DNA of 64,000 bases from Parvibaculum indicum (GTDB lineage Bacteria > Pseudomonadota > Alphaproteobacteria > Parvibaculales > Parvibaculaceae). Below the pieces are notes generated by a model. It saw only the letters and a program-made list of their open reading frames with translations, was not told where the DNA came from and made no database searches. Location: NCBI RefSeq assembly GCF_011762095.1, contig NZ_JAASQO010000001.1, positions 186,001 through 250,000 of the forward strand, given 5' to 3'. This document shows, in pieces, positions 17,469-25,544 of the stretch; the stretch's first letter is position 1; each line of letters begins with the position of its first letter. The translations under genes and the position numbers were made by a program.

Positions 17469-17906
17469 TCACCGGTTCGGCGGAATGGAATAGGTCGTGG
17501 TCACATGCGCGACGGGGCCGTCCTGGCCTTCCTGCTCGATGGAGACCTCGCCCACGGCGAGGCGGCGGCCGAGCTTCAAGAGCCGCGCATCGGCATAGAC
17601 GTCCGCCGGATCGGGCTTCCTGAGGAAATTGATGTTGAGGTTCGTCGTGACGGCGAGTTCCACCGGGCCGATATGAGCGAGCACCACGGCATACATGGCA
17701 TAATCCGCCAGCGCCATGAGCGACGGCCCGGAGAGCGTGCCGCCGGGCCTCAGATTGCGGTCATGGAACGGCAGATGCAGCCGCGTCGTGCCGGGGCCGA
17801 TGGACACGATCTCGCTGCGCGCGCCCTCTTCGCGGATCTGGGGGAACACCTTGTCCAGAAACGCTTCCAGCTCCGCCACGCTCATCACCGGCTTCATCTC
17901 GCTCAC
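17469..17906 (-). CDS. PaaI-family hotdog-fold thioesterase
   Basis: Acyl-CoA thioesterase of 145 residues. The hotdog signature is present: RPGGTLSGPSLMALADYAMYA around residue 53, whose Asp sits where PaaI-type enzymes carry the catalytic acid, and LNINFLRKPDPADVYADARL. Start is GTG at 17906, with GGAGGG 5 bases upstream; an ATG three codons in is possible. It is divergent from a GNAT gene, with a near-perfect inverted repeat in the shared promoter zone. The acyl substrate is unknown. Confidence 0.88.
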   Translation of the reverse strand: MSEMKPVMSVAELEAFLDKVFPQIREEGARSEIVSIGPGTTRLHLPFHDRNLRPGGTLSGPSLMALADYAMYAVVLAHIGPVELAVTTNLNINFLRKPDPADVYADARLLKLGRRLAVGEVSIEQEGQDGPVAHVTTTYSIPPNR

Positions 17907-17940
17907 CGGGCCCTCCCTCGTTTCAATTCTTGTTGGCCGC

Positions 17941-17968
17941 TTTTACCCCATCGGCGCCTGAGGTAAAA
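17941..17968. promoter_or_regulatory. Inverted repeat between divergent thioesterase and GNAT genes
   Basis: TTTTACCCCA at 17941-17950 is matched by TGAGGTAAAA at 17959-17968, a 9-of-10 inverted repeat with an 8-base spacer. It is AT-rich at the outer ends. Its place in a 92-base divergent gap suggests a regulator site, but no regulator gene is adjacent. Confidence 0.4.
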
Positions 17969-17998
17969 ATGCCGCCCCAACCGGATGGAGGAGCCCCG

Positions 17999-18553
17999 AT
18001 GACGACGCTGACCACGGACCGCCTCATTCTCCGGCCCTGGACCGAGGCGGATTTCGAGCCCTTCGCCGCCATGTCCGCCGACCCGGCGGTGATGGAATAT
18101 TTCCCCGCCACGCTCAGCCGCGCGGAAAGCGACGCGGTGGCGGAAAGGCTCAAATCGCTGATCGAGGAAAACGGGATCGGCTTCTGGGCGCTGGAGGTGC
18201 CGGGCGAGGCGCCTTTCATCGGCTTTGCCGGCATCCAGAACGTGACGTTCGAGGCCCCCTTCACGCCCGCCCCGCCCGCGAGCGCGGTGGAAATCGGCTG
18301 GCGGCTGGCCCGCGCGCATTGGGGCAAGGGCTATGCGAGCGAGGCCGCCCGGGCGGCGCTCGCCTATGGCTTTGGCGAACTGGGGCTCTCCGAAATCGTC
18401 TCCTTCACGGCGGAAGGCAATTTACGCTCCCAAGCCGTGATGGAGCGGATCGGCATGACGCGGGATGCTGGCGGCGATTTCGACCATCCGAACCTGGCCG
18501 AGGGTCATCCGCTGAGGCGGCATGTGCTTTATCGGATTTCTCCCGGGCGATAG
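17999..18553 (+). CDS. GNAT-family N-acetyltransferase (RimJ/RimL-like)
   Basis: Acetyl-CoA-dependent acetyltransferase of 184 residues. It begins with the common LTTDRLILRPWTEADF, has the acetyl-CoA loop region ARAHWGKGYASEAARAAL near residue 105, and ends with NLRSQAVMERIGM followed by the FDHPNLAEGHPLRRHVLYRI tail seen in many RimJ/RimL relatives. ATG at 17999 is supported by GGAGGAG with a 5-base spacer. The acetylated target is unknown. Confidence 0.9.
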   Translation: MTTLTTDRLILRPWTEADFEPFAAMSADPAVMEYFPATLSRAESDAVAERLKSLIEENGIGFWALEVPGEAPFIGFAGIQNVTFEAPFTPAPPASAVEIGWRLARAHWGKGYASEAARAALAYGFGELGLSEIVSFTAEGNLRSQAVMERIGMTRDAGGDFDHPNLAEGHPLRRHVLYRISPGR

Positions 18554-18567
18554 CCAAAACCAGTGCC

Positions 18568-18779
18568 GTCATCCTGGCGAAAGCCGGGACCCACTCGCTC
18601 TTCCGTCGATTAAAGACCTCATCCTGAGGAGGGCCGTTAGGCCCGTCTCGAAGGATGGCGCCCACCCGGGCCTCGCCCTTCGAGACGCGGCTTCGCCGCT
18701 CCTCAGGGTGAGGAACGAAGGTAACGATGAGGGGAAGGTTCAATGAATCCCGGAGGTCCCGGCTTTCGCCGGGATGACA
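18568..18779. repeat. Family B palindrome (B6) split by a family C element
   Basis: The left arm GTCATCCTGGCGAAAGCCGG (18568-18587) and right arm CCCGGCTTTCGCCGGGATGAC (18758-18778) belong to family B but stand about 170 bases apart instead of the usual 45. A complete family C element occupies the space between. This covers most of the 306-base gap between the GNAT and crotonase genes. Confidence 0.8.
18617..18714. repeat. Family C palindrome (copy C2) nested inside B6
   Basis: Arms CCTCATCCTGAGGAGG...CCCGTCTCGAAGG and CCTTCGAGACGCGG...CCTCAGGGTGAGG in inverted order. Same element as C1, with the arms in the opposite order. Confidence 0.8.
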
Positions 18780-18859
18780 CTCTTTTTTGTGACTAGCCAC
18801 ACCACCTGACACCCCCTCCCCGTCCCGCTATGCTGCTCCAAAACAAAAGGGAGAGCGCC

Positions 18860-19681
18860 ATGAGCCAGCCTGCCGAACAATCGGTCCCTGCCGAGCCTGT
18901 CCTGCTGCGCGCGGATGAAGGCGGCGTCGCCACGCTGACGCTGAACCGCCCGAAACAGCGGAACAGCCTGTCCGGCGCGCTGATGGAGGCGCTGACGGCG
19001 GAACTGCACCGGATCGCCGAAGACGGCACGGTGAAGGCCGTGGTGCTGGCGGCGAACGGGCCGGGCTTTTGCGCCGGACACGACCTCAAGGAACTCACCC
19101 AGGCCCGGCAGGCGGAAGACCGGGGGCGCGCCTTTTTCGAGAAGACGATGAAGCAATGCTCGACGCTGATGCAGAGCGTGATGCGCAGCCCCAAGCCGGT
19201 GATCGCGCGCGTGCACGGGATCGCAACGGCGGCGGGCTGCCAGCTCGTCGCGAGCTGCGATCTCGCCGTGGCGGCGGAGGAAGCGAAATTCGCCACGCCC
19301 GGCGTCAATATCGGGCTCTTCTGTTCGACGCCCATGGTCGCCCTGTCGCGGAATGTGACGCGCAAACATGCGATGGAAATGCTGCTGACGGGCGAGATGA
19401 TCCCCGCCGCGCGCGCCGCCGAGATGGGGCTCGTGAACAAGGTCGTGACGGCGGACGAACTCGACGCGGCGGTGCATCACTTTGCCGACATCATTGCGTC
19501 GAAATCGGGCCTCACTGTCTCCATCGGCAAAGAGGCCTTCTATCACCAGCTCGAAATGGGCGTCGGCGATGCTTACGACTATGCAAGCGAGGTGATGGTG
19601 CGCAATATGCTCGCCCGCGACGCGGAGGAAGGTATCGGCGCCTTCATCGAAAAACGCGAACCGAAATGGGAAGATCGTTAG
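18860..19681 (+). CDS. Enoyl-CoA hydratase/isomerase family protein (ECHDC3-like)
   Basis: Crotonase-fold protein of 273 residues. The oxyanion-hole segments are [11 protein letters not shown] near residue 75 and [19 protein letters not shown] near residue 125. The position of catalytic Glu144 in rat enoyl-CoA hydratase is not occupied by Glu in the GLFCSTP region, a feature of the ECHDC3 subgroup, so simple hydratase activity is doubtful. ATG at 18860 is preceded by AGGGAG. The CoA-binding protein gene starts two bases after its stop, so the two are co-transcribed. Confidence 0.88.
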   Translation: MSQPAEQSVPAEPVLLRADEGGVATLTLNRPKQRNSLSGALMEALTAELHRIAEDGTVKAVVLAANGPGFCAGHDLKELTQARQAEDRGRAFFEKTMKQCSTLMQSVMRSPKPVIARVHGIATAAGCQLVASCDLAVAAEEAKFATPGVNIGLFCSTPMVALSRNVTRKHAMEMLLTGEMIPAARAAEMGLVNKVVTADELDAAVHHFADIIASKSGLTVSIGKEAFYHQLEMGVGDAYDYASEVMVRNMLARDAEEGIGAFIEKREPKWEDR

Positions 19682-19683
19682 AC

Positions 19684-20097
19684 ATGGCAAGCGAACCCGA
19701 AACCATCGAGAAGATCCTGCGCAACGCGAAAGTGATTGCGCTGGTGGGCGCGAGCAACAAGCCCGAGCGCGACAGCAACAAGGTGATGGCCTTCCTGCAG
19801 TCGAAGGGCTATCGCGTGATCCCGGTGAACCCCGGCCTTGCCGGTCAGGAGATCAACGGCGAGACGGTCGCCGGGTCGCTGGCCGACATCAAGGAACCCG
19901 TGGACATGGTGGATATCTTCCGCAATTCCGAAGCGGCGGGCGGCGTCACCGACGAAGCGATCGCCATTGGCGCCAGCGCCGTCTGGATGCAGCTCGGCGT
20001 GGTAAACGAGGATGCGGCCAAGCGCGCCGAGGCCGCGGGCCTCGACGTGGTGATGGACCACTGCCCGAAGATAGAGATTCCGAAATTGGGGTTGTGA
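19684..20097 (+). CDS. CoA-binding (YccU-like) protein
   Basis: Small Rossmann-like CoA_binding-domain protein of 137 residues. It opens with [27 protein letters not shown], the nucleotide-binding beta-alpha-beta unit related to succinyl-CoA synthetase alpha. It ends with [16 protein letters not shown], which carries the conserved Cys-Pro of the family. No catalytic function is established for the family. It starts two bases after the crotonase gene, suggesting a shared acyl-CoA-related role. Confidence 0.88.
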   Translation: MASEPETIEKILRNAKVIALVGASNKPERDSNKVMAFLQSKGYRVIPVNPGLAGQEINGETVAGSLADIKEPVDMVDIFRNSEAAGGVTDEAIAIGASAVWMQLGVVNEDAAKRAEAAGLDVVMDHCPKIEIPKLGL

Positions 20098-20106
20098 CCC
20101 CACATA

Positions 20107-20191
20107 TGTCACCCCGGGGCTTGTCCCGGGGTCCAGGGCTTCGAGCACAGAGTCCGTTGCCCCTGGATCCCGGCACAAGGCCGGGATGACA
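20107..20191. repeat. Family B intergenic palindrome (copy B7)
   Basis: Left hairpin CCCCGGGGCTTGTCCCGGGG, right hairpin ATCCCGGCACAAGGCCGGGAT, with TGTCA and TGACA boundaries. It occupies most of the space between the CoA-binding gene and metY. Confidence 0.85.
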
Positions 20192-20232
20192 GCCCAAGAA
20201 GAAGACAAGACCAGCCAAGACAGGACAGGAAA

Positions 20233-21504
20233 ATGAGCGACCAGGCTTTCAACACGCTTGCCATTCACGCCGGTGCGCAGCCGGACCCGACCACGGGCGC
20301 GCGCGCGACGCCGATCTACCAGACGACCTCGTTTGCGTTCGAGGATGTCGACCACGCGGCGAACCTGTTCGGACTGCAGGCCTTCGGCAACATCTATACG
20401 CGCATCACCAACCCGACGACGGCGGTGCTGGAAGAGCGCGTGGCAGCGCTGGAAGGCGGCACGGCGGCACTGGGCGTGGCGTCCGGTCACGCGGCGCAGC
20501 TCCTCGTCTTCCACACCATGCTGGAGCCGGGCGATCATTTCGTGGCGGCCAAGCAGCTCTATGGCGGCTCCATCAACCAGTTCGGCCATGCCTTCAAGAA
20601 GTTCGGCTGGGAAGTCGACTGGGTGGACGTGTCCGACCCGGAAAATGTGAAGGCCGCCATCGGCAAGAAGACCAAGGCCGTCTTCATCGAAAGCCTCGCC
20701 AATCCCGGCGGCGTGGTGACGGACATCAAGGCGATTGCCGACATTGCGCATAATGCCGGCATTCCGCTCGTCGTCGACAACACGCTGGCCTCGCCCTATC
20801 TGTGCAACCCGCTGGCGCATGGCGCGGACATCGTCGTGCATTCCATGACGAAGTTCCTCGGCGGGCACGGCAACTCCATGGGCGGCGTGATCGTGGACGG
20901 CGGCGGCTTCGACTGGTCGAAGGACGGCAAATACCCGACGCTCTCCGAACCGTGCGAGAGCTATCACGGCATGAAGCTGCATGAGACCTTCGGCAATATC
21001 GCCTTCGCCATCGCCTGCCGCGTGCTGGGCCTGCGCGATCTCGGCCCCGCCATCTCGCCCTTCAATGCCTTCATGATCCTGACCGGCATCGAAACGCTGC
21101 CGCTCCGGATGCAGCGCCATTGCGACAATGCGCTGGAAGTGGCGACCTTCCTGAAGAACCACCCCAAGGTGAGCTGGGTCTCCTATGCGGGCCTGCCCGA
21201 CGACCCGCATCACGCATTGATGAAGAAATACTCGCCCAAGGGCGCGGGCGCGGTCTTCACCTTCGGCGTCGAAGGCGGATACGACGCAGGCGTGAAGCTG
21301 GTGAATTCGGTGAAACTGCTGAGCCATCTCGCCAATGTCGGCGACACGCGCAGCCTCATCATCCACCCGGCCTCGACCACGCATCGTCAGTTGTCGGAAG
21401 ATCAGCAAAAGGCGGCGGGCGCGGGGCCCGACGTAGTGCGGCTTTCGGTCGGCATCGAGGATGCGAAAGACATCATCGCCGACCTGGAGCAGGCGCTGGC
21501 CTGA
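20233..21504 (+). CDS. metY: O-acetylhomoserine aminocarboxypropyltransferase (O-acetylhomoserine sulfhydrylase)
   Basis: PLP enzyme that makes homocysteine (or methionine) from O-acetylhomoserine and sulfide (or methanethiol). The 423-residue length fits MetY rather than the shorter MetB/MetZ. Cys/Met-metabolism landmarks are TLAIHAGAQPDPTTGARATP at the N-terminus, YTRITNPTTAVLEERVAALE near residue 56 and the Schiff-base lysine in SMTKFLGGHGNSMGG near residue 208. RBS AGGA lies 4 bases before the ATG. I see no SAM riboswitch in the short interval between repeat B7 and the start. hom is in this window; metX is not. Confidence 0.95.
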   Translation: MSDQAFNTLAIHAGAQPDPTTGARATPIYQTTSFAFEDVDHAANLFGLQAFGNIYTRITNPTTAVLEERVAALEGGTAALGVASGHAAQLLVFHTMLEPGDHFVAAKQLYGGSINQFGHAFKKFGWEVDWVDVSDPENVKAAIGKKTKAVFIESLANPGGVVTDIKAIADIAHNAGIPLVVDNTLASPYLCNPLAHGADIVVHSMTKFLGGHGNSMGGVIVDGGGFDWSKDGKYPTLSEPCESYHGMKLHETFGNIAFAIACRVLGLRDLGPAISPFNAFMILTGIETLPLRMQRHCDNALEVATFLKNHPKVSWVSYAGLPDDPHHALMKKYSPKGAGAVFTFGVEGGYDAGVKLVNSVKLLSHLANVGDTRSLIIHPASTTHRQLSEDQQKAAGAGPDVVRLSVGIEDAKDIIADLEQALA

Positions 21505-21516
21505 TCAAACAAAGGG

Positions 21517-21607
21517 TGTCGTCCCGGCATTTATTGCCGGGACCCACTCACCTCTCGGAAAGCCTGGGCACCGCGATTGGATCCCGGGAACAAGTCCCGG
21601 GATGACA
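21517..21607. repeat. Family B intergenic palindrome (copy B8)
   Basis: Left hairpin CCCGGCATTTATTGCCGGG, right hairpin CCCGGGAACAAGTCCCGGGA, between the convergent 3' ends of metY and ctaA, where it could act as a two-way transcript end. Confidence 0.85.
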
Positions 21608-21621
21608 CTGCGGAATATTGT

Positions 21622-22725
21622 TCAGCCTGTCGCCACGCCCAGCCTTGCCGAGGGCGTCAGCCGGTGGGCGTGCCAGACGGCGGCGGCGAGCAGGATGACG
21701 GCGCCGCCCTGATGCGCCGCGCCCATGGGGATCGGCACCACCATGACCAGCGTCGCGATGCCGAGCGCCGCCTGCCCCAGCAGGGCGGCCAGCAGGCAGT
21801 TGGCCGACAGCATGGCCTCGCGCACGCCGCTGGCGCGGACGCGCCACCAGTGCCAGCCGGTGAGGATCACCAGCGCATAGGCGACCATGCGGTGCTGATA
21901 CTGCACGGTGAGCAGGTTCTCGAAGAAGTTGGACCACCAGGGCTGAAGATGGAAAAGCCCCTCGGGCGCGAAGAAGGCGCCCTGAATGAGCGGCCATGTG
22001 TTGTGGATGAAGCCCGCCCGCGTGCCCGCCACGAAAGCGCCCAGCACGATCTGAAAGAAGAATGCCGCGATCAGCCAGCGCGCGGCGGTGGACAGCCCTT
22101 GCCCCGCCTCCGGCGCGCGGGACACCGCCTCGCGGCTGCTGCGCCACAGGCTGAGCCCCGTCCAGAATATGTAGGCGAAGAGGATGAGCGCCAGCGTCAG
22201 ATGCGCGGCGAGACGGTATTGGCTCACCTCGGTGCGATGCACGAGGCCGCTCTTCACCATCCACCAGCCGAGCGCGCCCTGCAGGCCGCCCAGCACGAAC
22301 AGAATGGCGAGCCTCGGCACCAGGGCGCGCTCGACCTTTTTCGTGGCGACGAACCAGAGGAACGGAATAAGGAAGGCAAAGCCGATGAGGCGACCGAGCA
22401 GCCGATGGGCCCATTCCCACCAATAGATCTGCTTGAATTCCGACAGCGACATGCCCTTGTTGAGCGCGGCATATTGGGGGATCTGCTTGTAGAGATCGAA
22501 TTCGCGCTGCCAGTCGGTCTGGCTCAGCGGCGGGAGCGCGCCCGTCACCGGCTTCCATTCGGTGATGGAGAGCCCCGACTCGGTGAGCCGGGTCAGCCCG
22601 CCGACGACCACCATCACGAAGATGAGCGCGGCCACGCCGAAGAGCCAGACGGCGATCCGGCGGTTGGCCTCGGGCTTGGCGCCCAGATGGGACGAGGATG
22701 CGGTGTCGATGCTCTGTACGGTCAT
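21622..22725 (-). CDS. ctaA: Heme A synthase (COX15/CtaA type 2)
   Basis: Converts heme O to heme A for aa3-type cytochrome oxidase in the inner membrane. The 367-residue protein has eight hydrophobic segments. Family markers are VVGGLTRLTESGLSITEWKP near residue 41, with the conserved Glu, and QIYWWEWAHRLLGR near residue 99, with a heme-ligand His. Further His residues occur in VQYQHRMVAY and GAAHQGGAVILL. It is divergent from the DUF2842 gene. No other cytochrome oxidase gene is in the window. Confidence 0.95.
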   Translation of the reverse strand: MTVQSIDTASSSHLGAKPEANRRIAVWLFGVAALIFVMVVVGGLTRLTESGLSITEWKPVTGALPPLSQTDWQREFDLYKQIPQYAALNKGMSLSEFKQIYWWEWAHRLLGRLIGFAFLIPFLWFVATKKVERALVPRLAILFVLGGLQGALGWWMVKSGLVHRTEVSQYRLAAHLTLALILFAYIFWTGLSLWRSSREAVSRAPEAGQGLSTAARWLIAAFFFQIVLGAFVAGTRAGFIHNTWPLIQGAFFAPEGLFHLQPWWSNFFENLLTVQYQHRMVAYALVILTGWHWWRVRASGVREAMLSANCLLAALLGQAALGIATLVMVVPIPMGAAHQGGAVILLAAAVWHAHRLTPSARLGVATG

Positions 22726-22923
22726 GCCGCTGATTTAGCGCGCCCGCCGCGAAAAGCCTAGCCCGTGAAAGGTCGCACCGGCTCTTTCGGGCCTGAAATT
22801 TCGGTCATGAAGGCGGGGTCGAGGCGCGCGGCGCGGGGGCCTTTGCTCGTCTCTTTTCGCGATCCGGGCTTTGCCCCGCGGGCGAGAATGTCCTATCAGG
22901 TGGCATTCCCAATGGAGACGGAC

Positions 22924-23142
22924 ATGCGCCTCAATATCCGCACAAGGAAGCTGATCGGCACCATCGTGCTTCTGGTCTTCCTGACGCTTTACGCTTTTCT
23001 GGTGATGACCATCGCGGTCAGCCACCTGCCGGAAAACGGCTTCATCGAATTCGTCTACTACCTGACGGCGGGCGTCATCTGGGCGTTTCCGATGAAATAT
23101 CTGATCGTCTGGATGGTCCGGCCCGACCCCGAAGAGGAATAG
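22924..23142 (+). CDS. DUF2842 small membrane protein
   Basis: A 72-residue protein with two hydrophobic segments (about 12-34 and 44-62) and a charged C-terminus DPEEE. The start MRLNIRTRKLIGT is typical of DUF2842, an alphaproteobacterial family without known function. ATG at 22924 has GGAG with a 6-base spacer. An ATG four codons upstream and longer open sequence before it are less likely. Its divergent pairing with ctaA hints at a role near respiratory membrane assembly, but that is inference. Confidence 0.85.
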   Translation: MRLNIRTRKLIGTIVLLVFLTLYAFLVMTIAVSHLPENGFIEFVYYLTAGVIWAFPMKYLIVWMVRPDPEEE

Positions 23143-23170
23143 GCCGACATCCGATCGCATCAGCCGGCGA

Positions 23171-23251
23171 TTACATCAGCCGGCCGGTCTTCAGATAGTT
23201 GAAGAACAGGATCGCGACGAAAAACAGGACGATGGGAAGGATATTGGCCAT
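23171..23251 (-). CDS. 26-residue single-span membrane peptide (candidate)
   Basis: Short minus-strand frame starting MANILPIVLFFVAIL and ending YLKTGRLM, with one strong hydrophobic stretch followed by a Lys/Arg end. The ATG has GGAG 8 bases upstream, a good ribosome site, and the TAA stop is clean. I do not recognise the family. It lies between DUF2842 (convergent) and the tRNA-Pro terminator. Its protein-like composition and ribosome site support it, but so short a frame could be chance. Confidence 0.55.
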   Translation of the reverse strand: MANILPIVLFFVAILFFNYLKTGRLM

Positions 23252-23346
23252 CGATAAACTCCGGCGGATGGAAAGCTGAACGAAGCGCCCGGTCGAATGC
23301 TCGGGTCCCGGCGCCGATTGGGCCGCAATGTGCCCCAGCTTCGCGC

Positions 23347-23387
23347 AAAAGAAAAGGGCCGCTCCGGCGAAATACCGGGCGGCCCTT
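23347..23387 (-). terminator. Terminator after tRNA-Pro
   Basis: GC-rich hairpin with arms AAGGGCCGC...CCGG and CCGGGCGGCCCTT. On the minus strand a T-rich tract follows (AAAAGAAAA on the plus strand at 23347-23355). It lies 14 bases past the tRNA 3' end. Confidence 0.88.
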
Positions 23388-23400
23388 CATCTTCACAGAA

Positions 23401-23477
23401 TGGTCGGAGCGGCGGGATTCGAACCCACGACCCCTTGTCCCCCAGACAAGTGCGCTACCGGGCTGCGCTACGCTCCG
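23401..23477 (-). tRNA. tRNA-Pro (anticodon GGG)
   Basis: A 77-base gene folding into a cloverleaf. The acceptor arms are CGGAGCG/CGCTCCG, the T-arm is GGTTCGAATCC and the anticodon stem is CTTGT/ACAAG with loop CTGGGGG, giving anticodon GGG. The discriminator A and the CCA end are encoded (23401-23404 read ACCA on the minus strand). It lies after merR on the same strand and is followed by a clear terminator. Confidence 0.96.
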
Positions 23478-23548
23478 TCGGCTGTGAAGGCGCGGACTAT
23501 AGACGCGCCCTTTCGGCTCGGCAACCGCAGAAAACGGTGCATCCGCCC

Positions 23549-24082
23549 TTAATTTTCGTCTTCTTCCTCTTCCCAGAGCGTCTCGTCGATCTCTTCCTTC
23601 AGGGAGACCAGATCGTCGAGGATTCGCAAGAGCCGGCGGCGTCCGGAGGTGCCGATGGAATCGCCCGCGGCCTGGACGTCTTCCTCGTCTCCGTCATGGT
23701 CGGATCGCTGTACCGCCTCGCGAGCAAGCTCTGCGAGCGAGGCGTCGGCCGTGCCCCGGCCCGTCTCTGAAACGAATTTCGCGCCCTGCTCGCGAAAGAC
23801 CTTCTGCACGCCCTTGATGGTGTAGCCGTCATTGTAGAGAAGCGTGCGCACGCCGCGCAGAAGGTCCACGTCTTCGGGGCGGTAGTAGCGCCGCCCGCCG
23901 CCGCGCTTCAGCGGACGGATATGACTGAACTTGCTTTCCCAGAAACGCAGCACATGCTGCGGCACATCGAGTTCGGCAGCGACTTCGCTGATTGTCCGAA
24001 AGGCTTCAGGCGATTTTTGTGCAGTAGAATGAGGCACTTGCCGACCGTCCTCAATCCGGTTTCCGACCACAGATTTTACCAT
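23549..24082 (-). CDS. MerR-family transcriptional regulator
   Basis: A 177-residue DNA-binding protein. The winged helix-turn-helix spans about residues 28-97 ([25 protein letters not shown], then [18 protein letters not shown]). The middle ([14 protein letters not shown]) is the usual MerR hinge. The C-terminus is acidic ([12 protein letters not shown]) and has no Cys metal site, so it is not a metal sensor. The order ihfA-merR is widespread in alphaproteobacteria. ATG at 24082 lacks a strong ribosome site; a GTG 16 codons later is possible. Role unknown. Confidence 0.9.
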   Translation of the reverse strand: MVKSVVGNRIEDGRQVPHSTAQKSPEAFRTISEVAAELDVPQHVLRFWESKFSHIRPLKRGGGRRYYRPEDVDLLRGVRTLLYNDGYTIKGVQKVFREQGAKFVSETGRGTADASLAELAREAVQRSDHDGDEEDVQAAGDSIGTSGRRRLLRILDDLVSLKEEIDETLWEEEEDEN

Positions 24083-24123
24083 ATTCTACGCGAAGCCGGC
24101 GGGAGCGCCGGCACTTGCGAGCC

Positions 24124-24441
24124 TCAATCCGCCGCCGCGGCCTTGCTGCTCAACGCATCGTTGATGCGCTCCTTCAGGACATGGCTCGGACGGAACACGA
24201 GAACGCGCCGGGGTTTGATCGGCACTTCCTCGCCCGTTTTCGGGTTACGGCCCATACGGCCGCCCTTCTGCCGGACGGAAAACGACCCGAAGGACGACAG
24301 CTTCACCGTGTCGCCGCCGGCCAGACAGTCCGAAATTTCCTGCAATACCCGCTCGACCAGATCCGCCGACTCGTTCCGCGACAAGCCGACTTCCTGATAA
24401 ACCGCTTCGCTCAGATGAGCGCGCGTGATCGTATCCCCCAT
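24124..24441 (-). CDS. ihfA: Integration host factor subunit alpha
   Basis: Nucleoid-associated DNA-bending protein of 105 residues. It shows the HU/IHF signature [21 protein letters not shown] and the IHF-alpha start [19 protein letters not shown]. The ATG is preceded by GAGGTG with a 5-base spacer. Follows fabH and precedes merR on the same strand. Confidence 0.97.
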   Translation of the reverse strand: MGDTITRAHLSEAVYQEVGLSRNESADLVERVLQEISDCLAGGDTVKLSSFGSFSVRQKGGRMGRNPKTGEEVPIKPRRVLVFRPSHVLKERINDALSSKAAAAD

Positions 24442-24566
24442 CGCCGCACCTCTGTCATTTCGTTTCCAAGCGTAGGGCTAGCCCAGAAACCCGTCAATAT
24501 CAATGAATTGGCCGATTTTTCTAATCGCCCGTTTCATGGATGGCCGCGATTATGTCCTGCGCCGGT

Positions 24567-25544
24567 TCAATAGCGCAGCATAAGCGATCCCCAGGTGAAC
24601 CCACCGCCCATCGCTTCGAGCAGAACGAGATCGCCCCGCTTGATTCGACCGTCCCGGAGCGCCGCGTCGAAGGCGAGCGGCACGGACGCCGCGGAGGTAT
24701 TGCCGTGCTCGGCCACCGTCATCACCACCTTTTCCGGCGGCAGGCCGATCCGCTTGGCCGTGCTGTCCAGGATACGCTTGTTGGCCTGATGCGGCACGAA
24801 CCAGTCGATATCGTCCACGCCGAGCCCCGTCGCCTCGAGCGACTCGGTGATGGCCTCGGCGATATTCACTACCGCATGGCGGAAGACCTCTCGGCCTTCC
24901 ATCCGGACATGACCGACCGTGCCGGTGGAGGACGGGCCGCCATCGACATAGAGCTTTTCCTTCAGCCGCCCGTCGGAATGGAGATGCGCGGTGAGGATGC
25001 CCCGGTCGGCATTCGTCCCCTCGCCCTCGCCCGCCTTGACGATCATGGCGCCGGCCCCGTCGCCGAACAGCACGCAGGTCGTGCGGTCGGTCCAGTCCAG
25101 CAGCCGGGAAAAGGTCTCCGCGCCGATGACCAGCGCCGTTTTCGACTGGCCTGCGCGGATGAAGGTATCGGCGATGGTGAGCGCATAGACGAAGCCGGAG
25201 CAGACCGCCTGCACGTCGAACGCCGCGCCGTGCTCCAGCCCGAGGGCCGCCTGCACCGTGGTCGCCGTCGCCGGGAAGGTGTTGTCCGGCGTCGTCGTCG
25301 CCATGATGATCGTGTCGATCTCCTGGACGTCGATGCCCGCATCGGCGATCGCCGCCCGGGCCGCGTGAAGCGCGAGGTCGGAGGTAAGTTCCCCCTCCGC
25401 CGCGATATGCCGGCTCTTGATGCCGGTCCGCTCGGTGATCCAATCGTCGGTGGTGTCGACGACCTTTGCCAGATCGTCATTCGTCATGATCCGTTCCGGC
25501 AGATAACTGCCGGCACCGGCCACGATACTTCTTACTGATGTCAC
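24567..25544 (-). CDS. fabH: Beta-ketoacyl-ACP synthase III
   Basis: Condenses acetyl-CoA with malonyl-ACP to start fatty acid synthesis. The 325-residue protein has the complete triad: Cys in [12 protein letters not shown] near residue 113, His in PHQANKRI near residue 252 and Asn in [11 protein letters not shown] near residue 282. Start is GTG at 25544, overlapping the plsX stop by four bases (GTGA), so the two are translationally coupled. Confidence 0.97.
   Translation of the reverse strand: MTSVRSIVAGAGSYLPERIMTNDDLAKVVDTTDDWITERTGIKSRHIAAEGELTSDLALHAARAAIADAGIDVQEIDTIIMATTTPDNTFPATATTVQAALGLEHGAAFDVQAVCSGFVYALTIADTFIRAGQSKTALVIGAETFSRLLDWTDRTTCVLFGDGAGAMIVKAGEGEGTNADRGILTAHLHSDGRLKEKLYVDGGPSSTGTVGHVRMEGREVFRHAVVNIAEAITESLEATGLGVDDIDWFVPHQANKRILDSTAKRIGLPPEKVVMTVAEHGNTSAASVPLAFDAALRDGRIKRGDLVLLEAMGGGFTWGSLMLRY

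Noticed and set aside
20192-20232. Possible SAM riboswitch before metY
   Set aside because: Only about 40 bases separate repeat B7 from the start codon, and no SAM-II or SAM-I core is seen.
8870-21607. Regularly recurring palindromes as a CRISPR array
   Set aside because: The copies are separated by kilobases and genes, have no uniform spacers and no cas genes are present.
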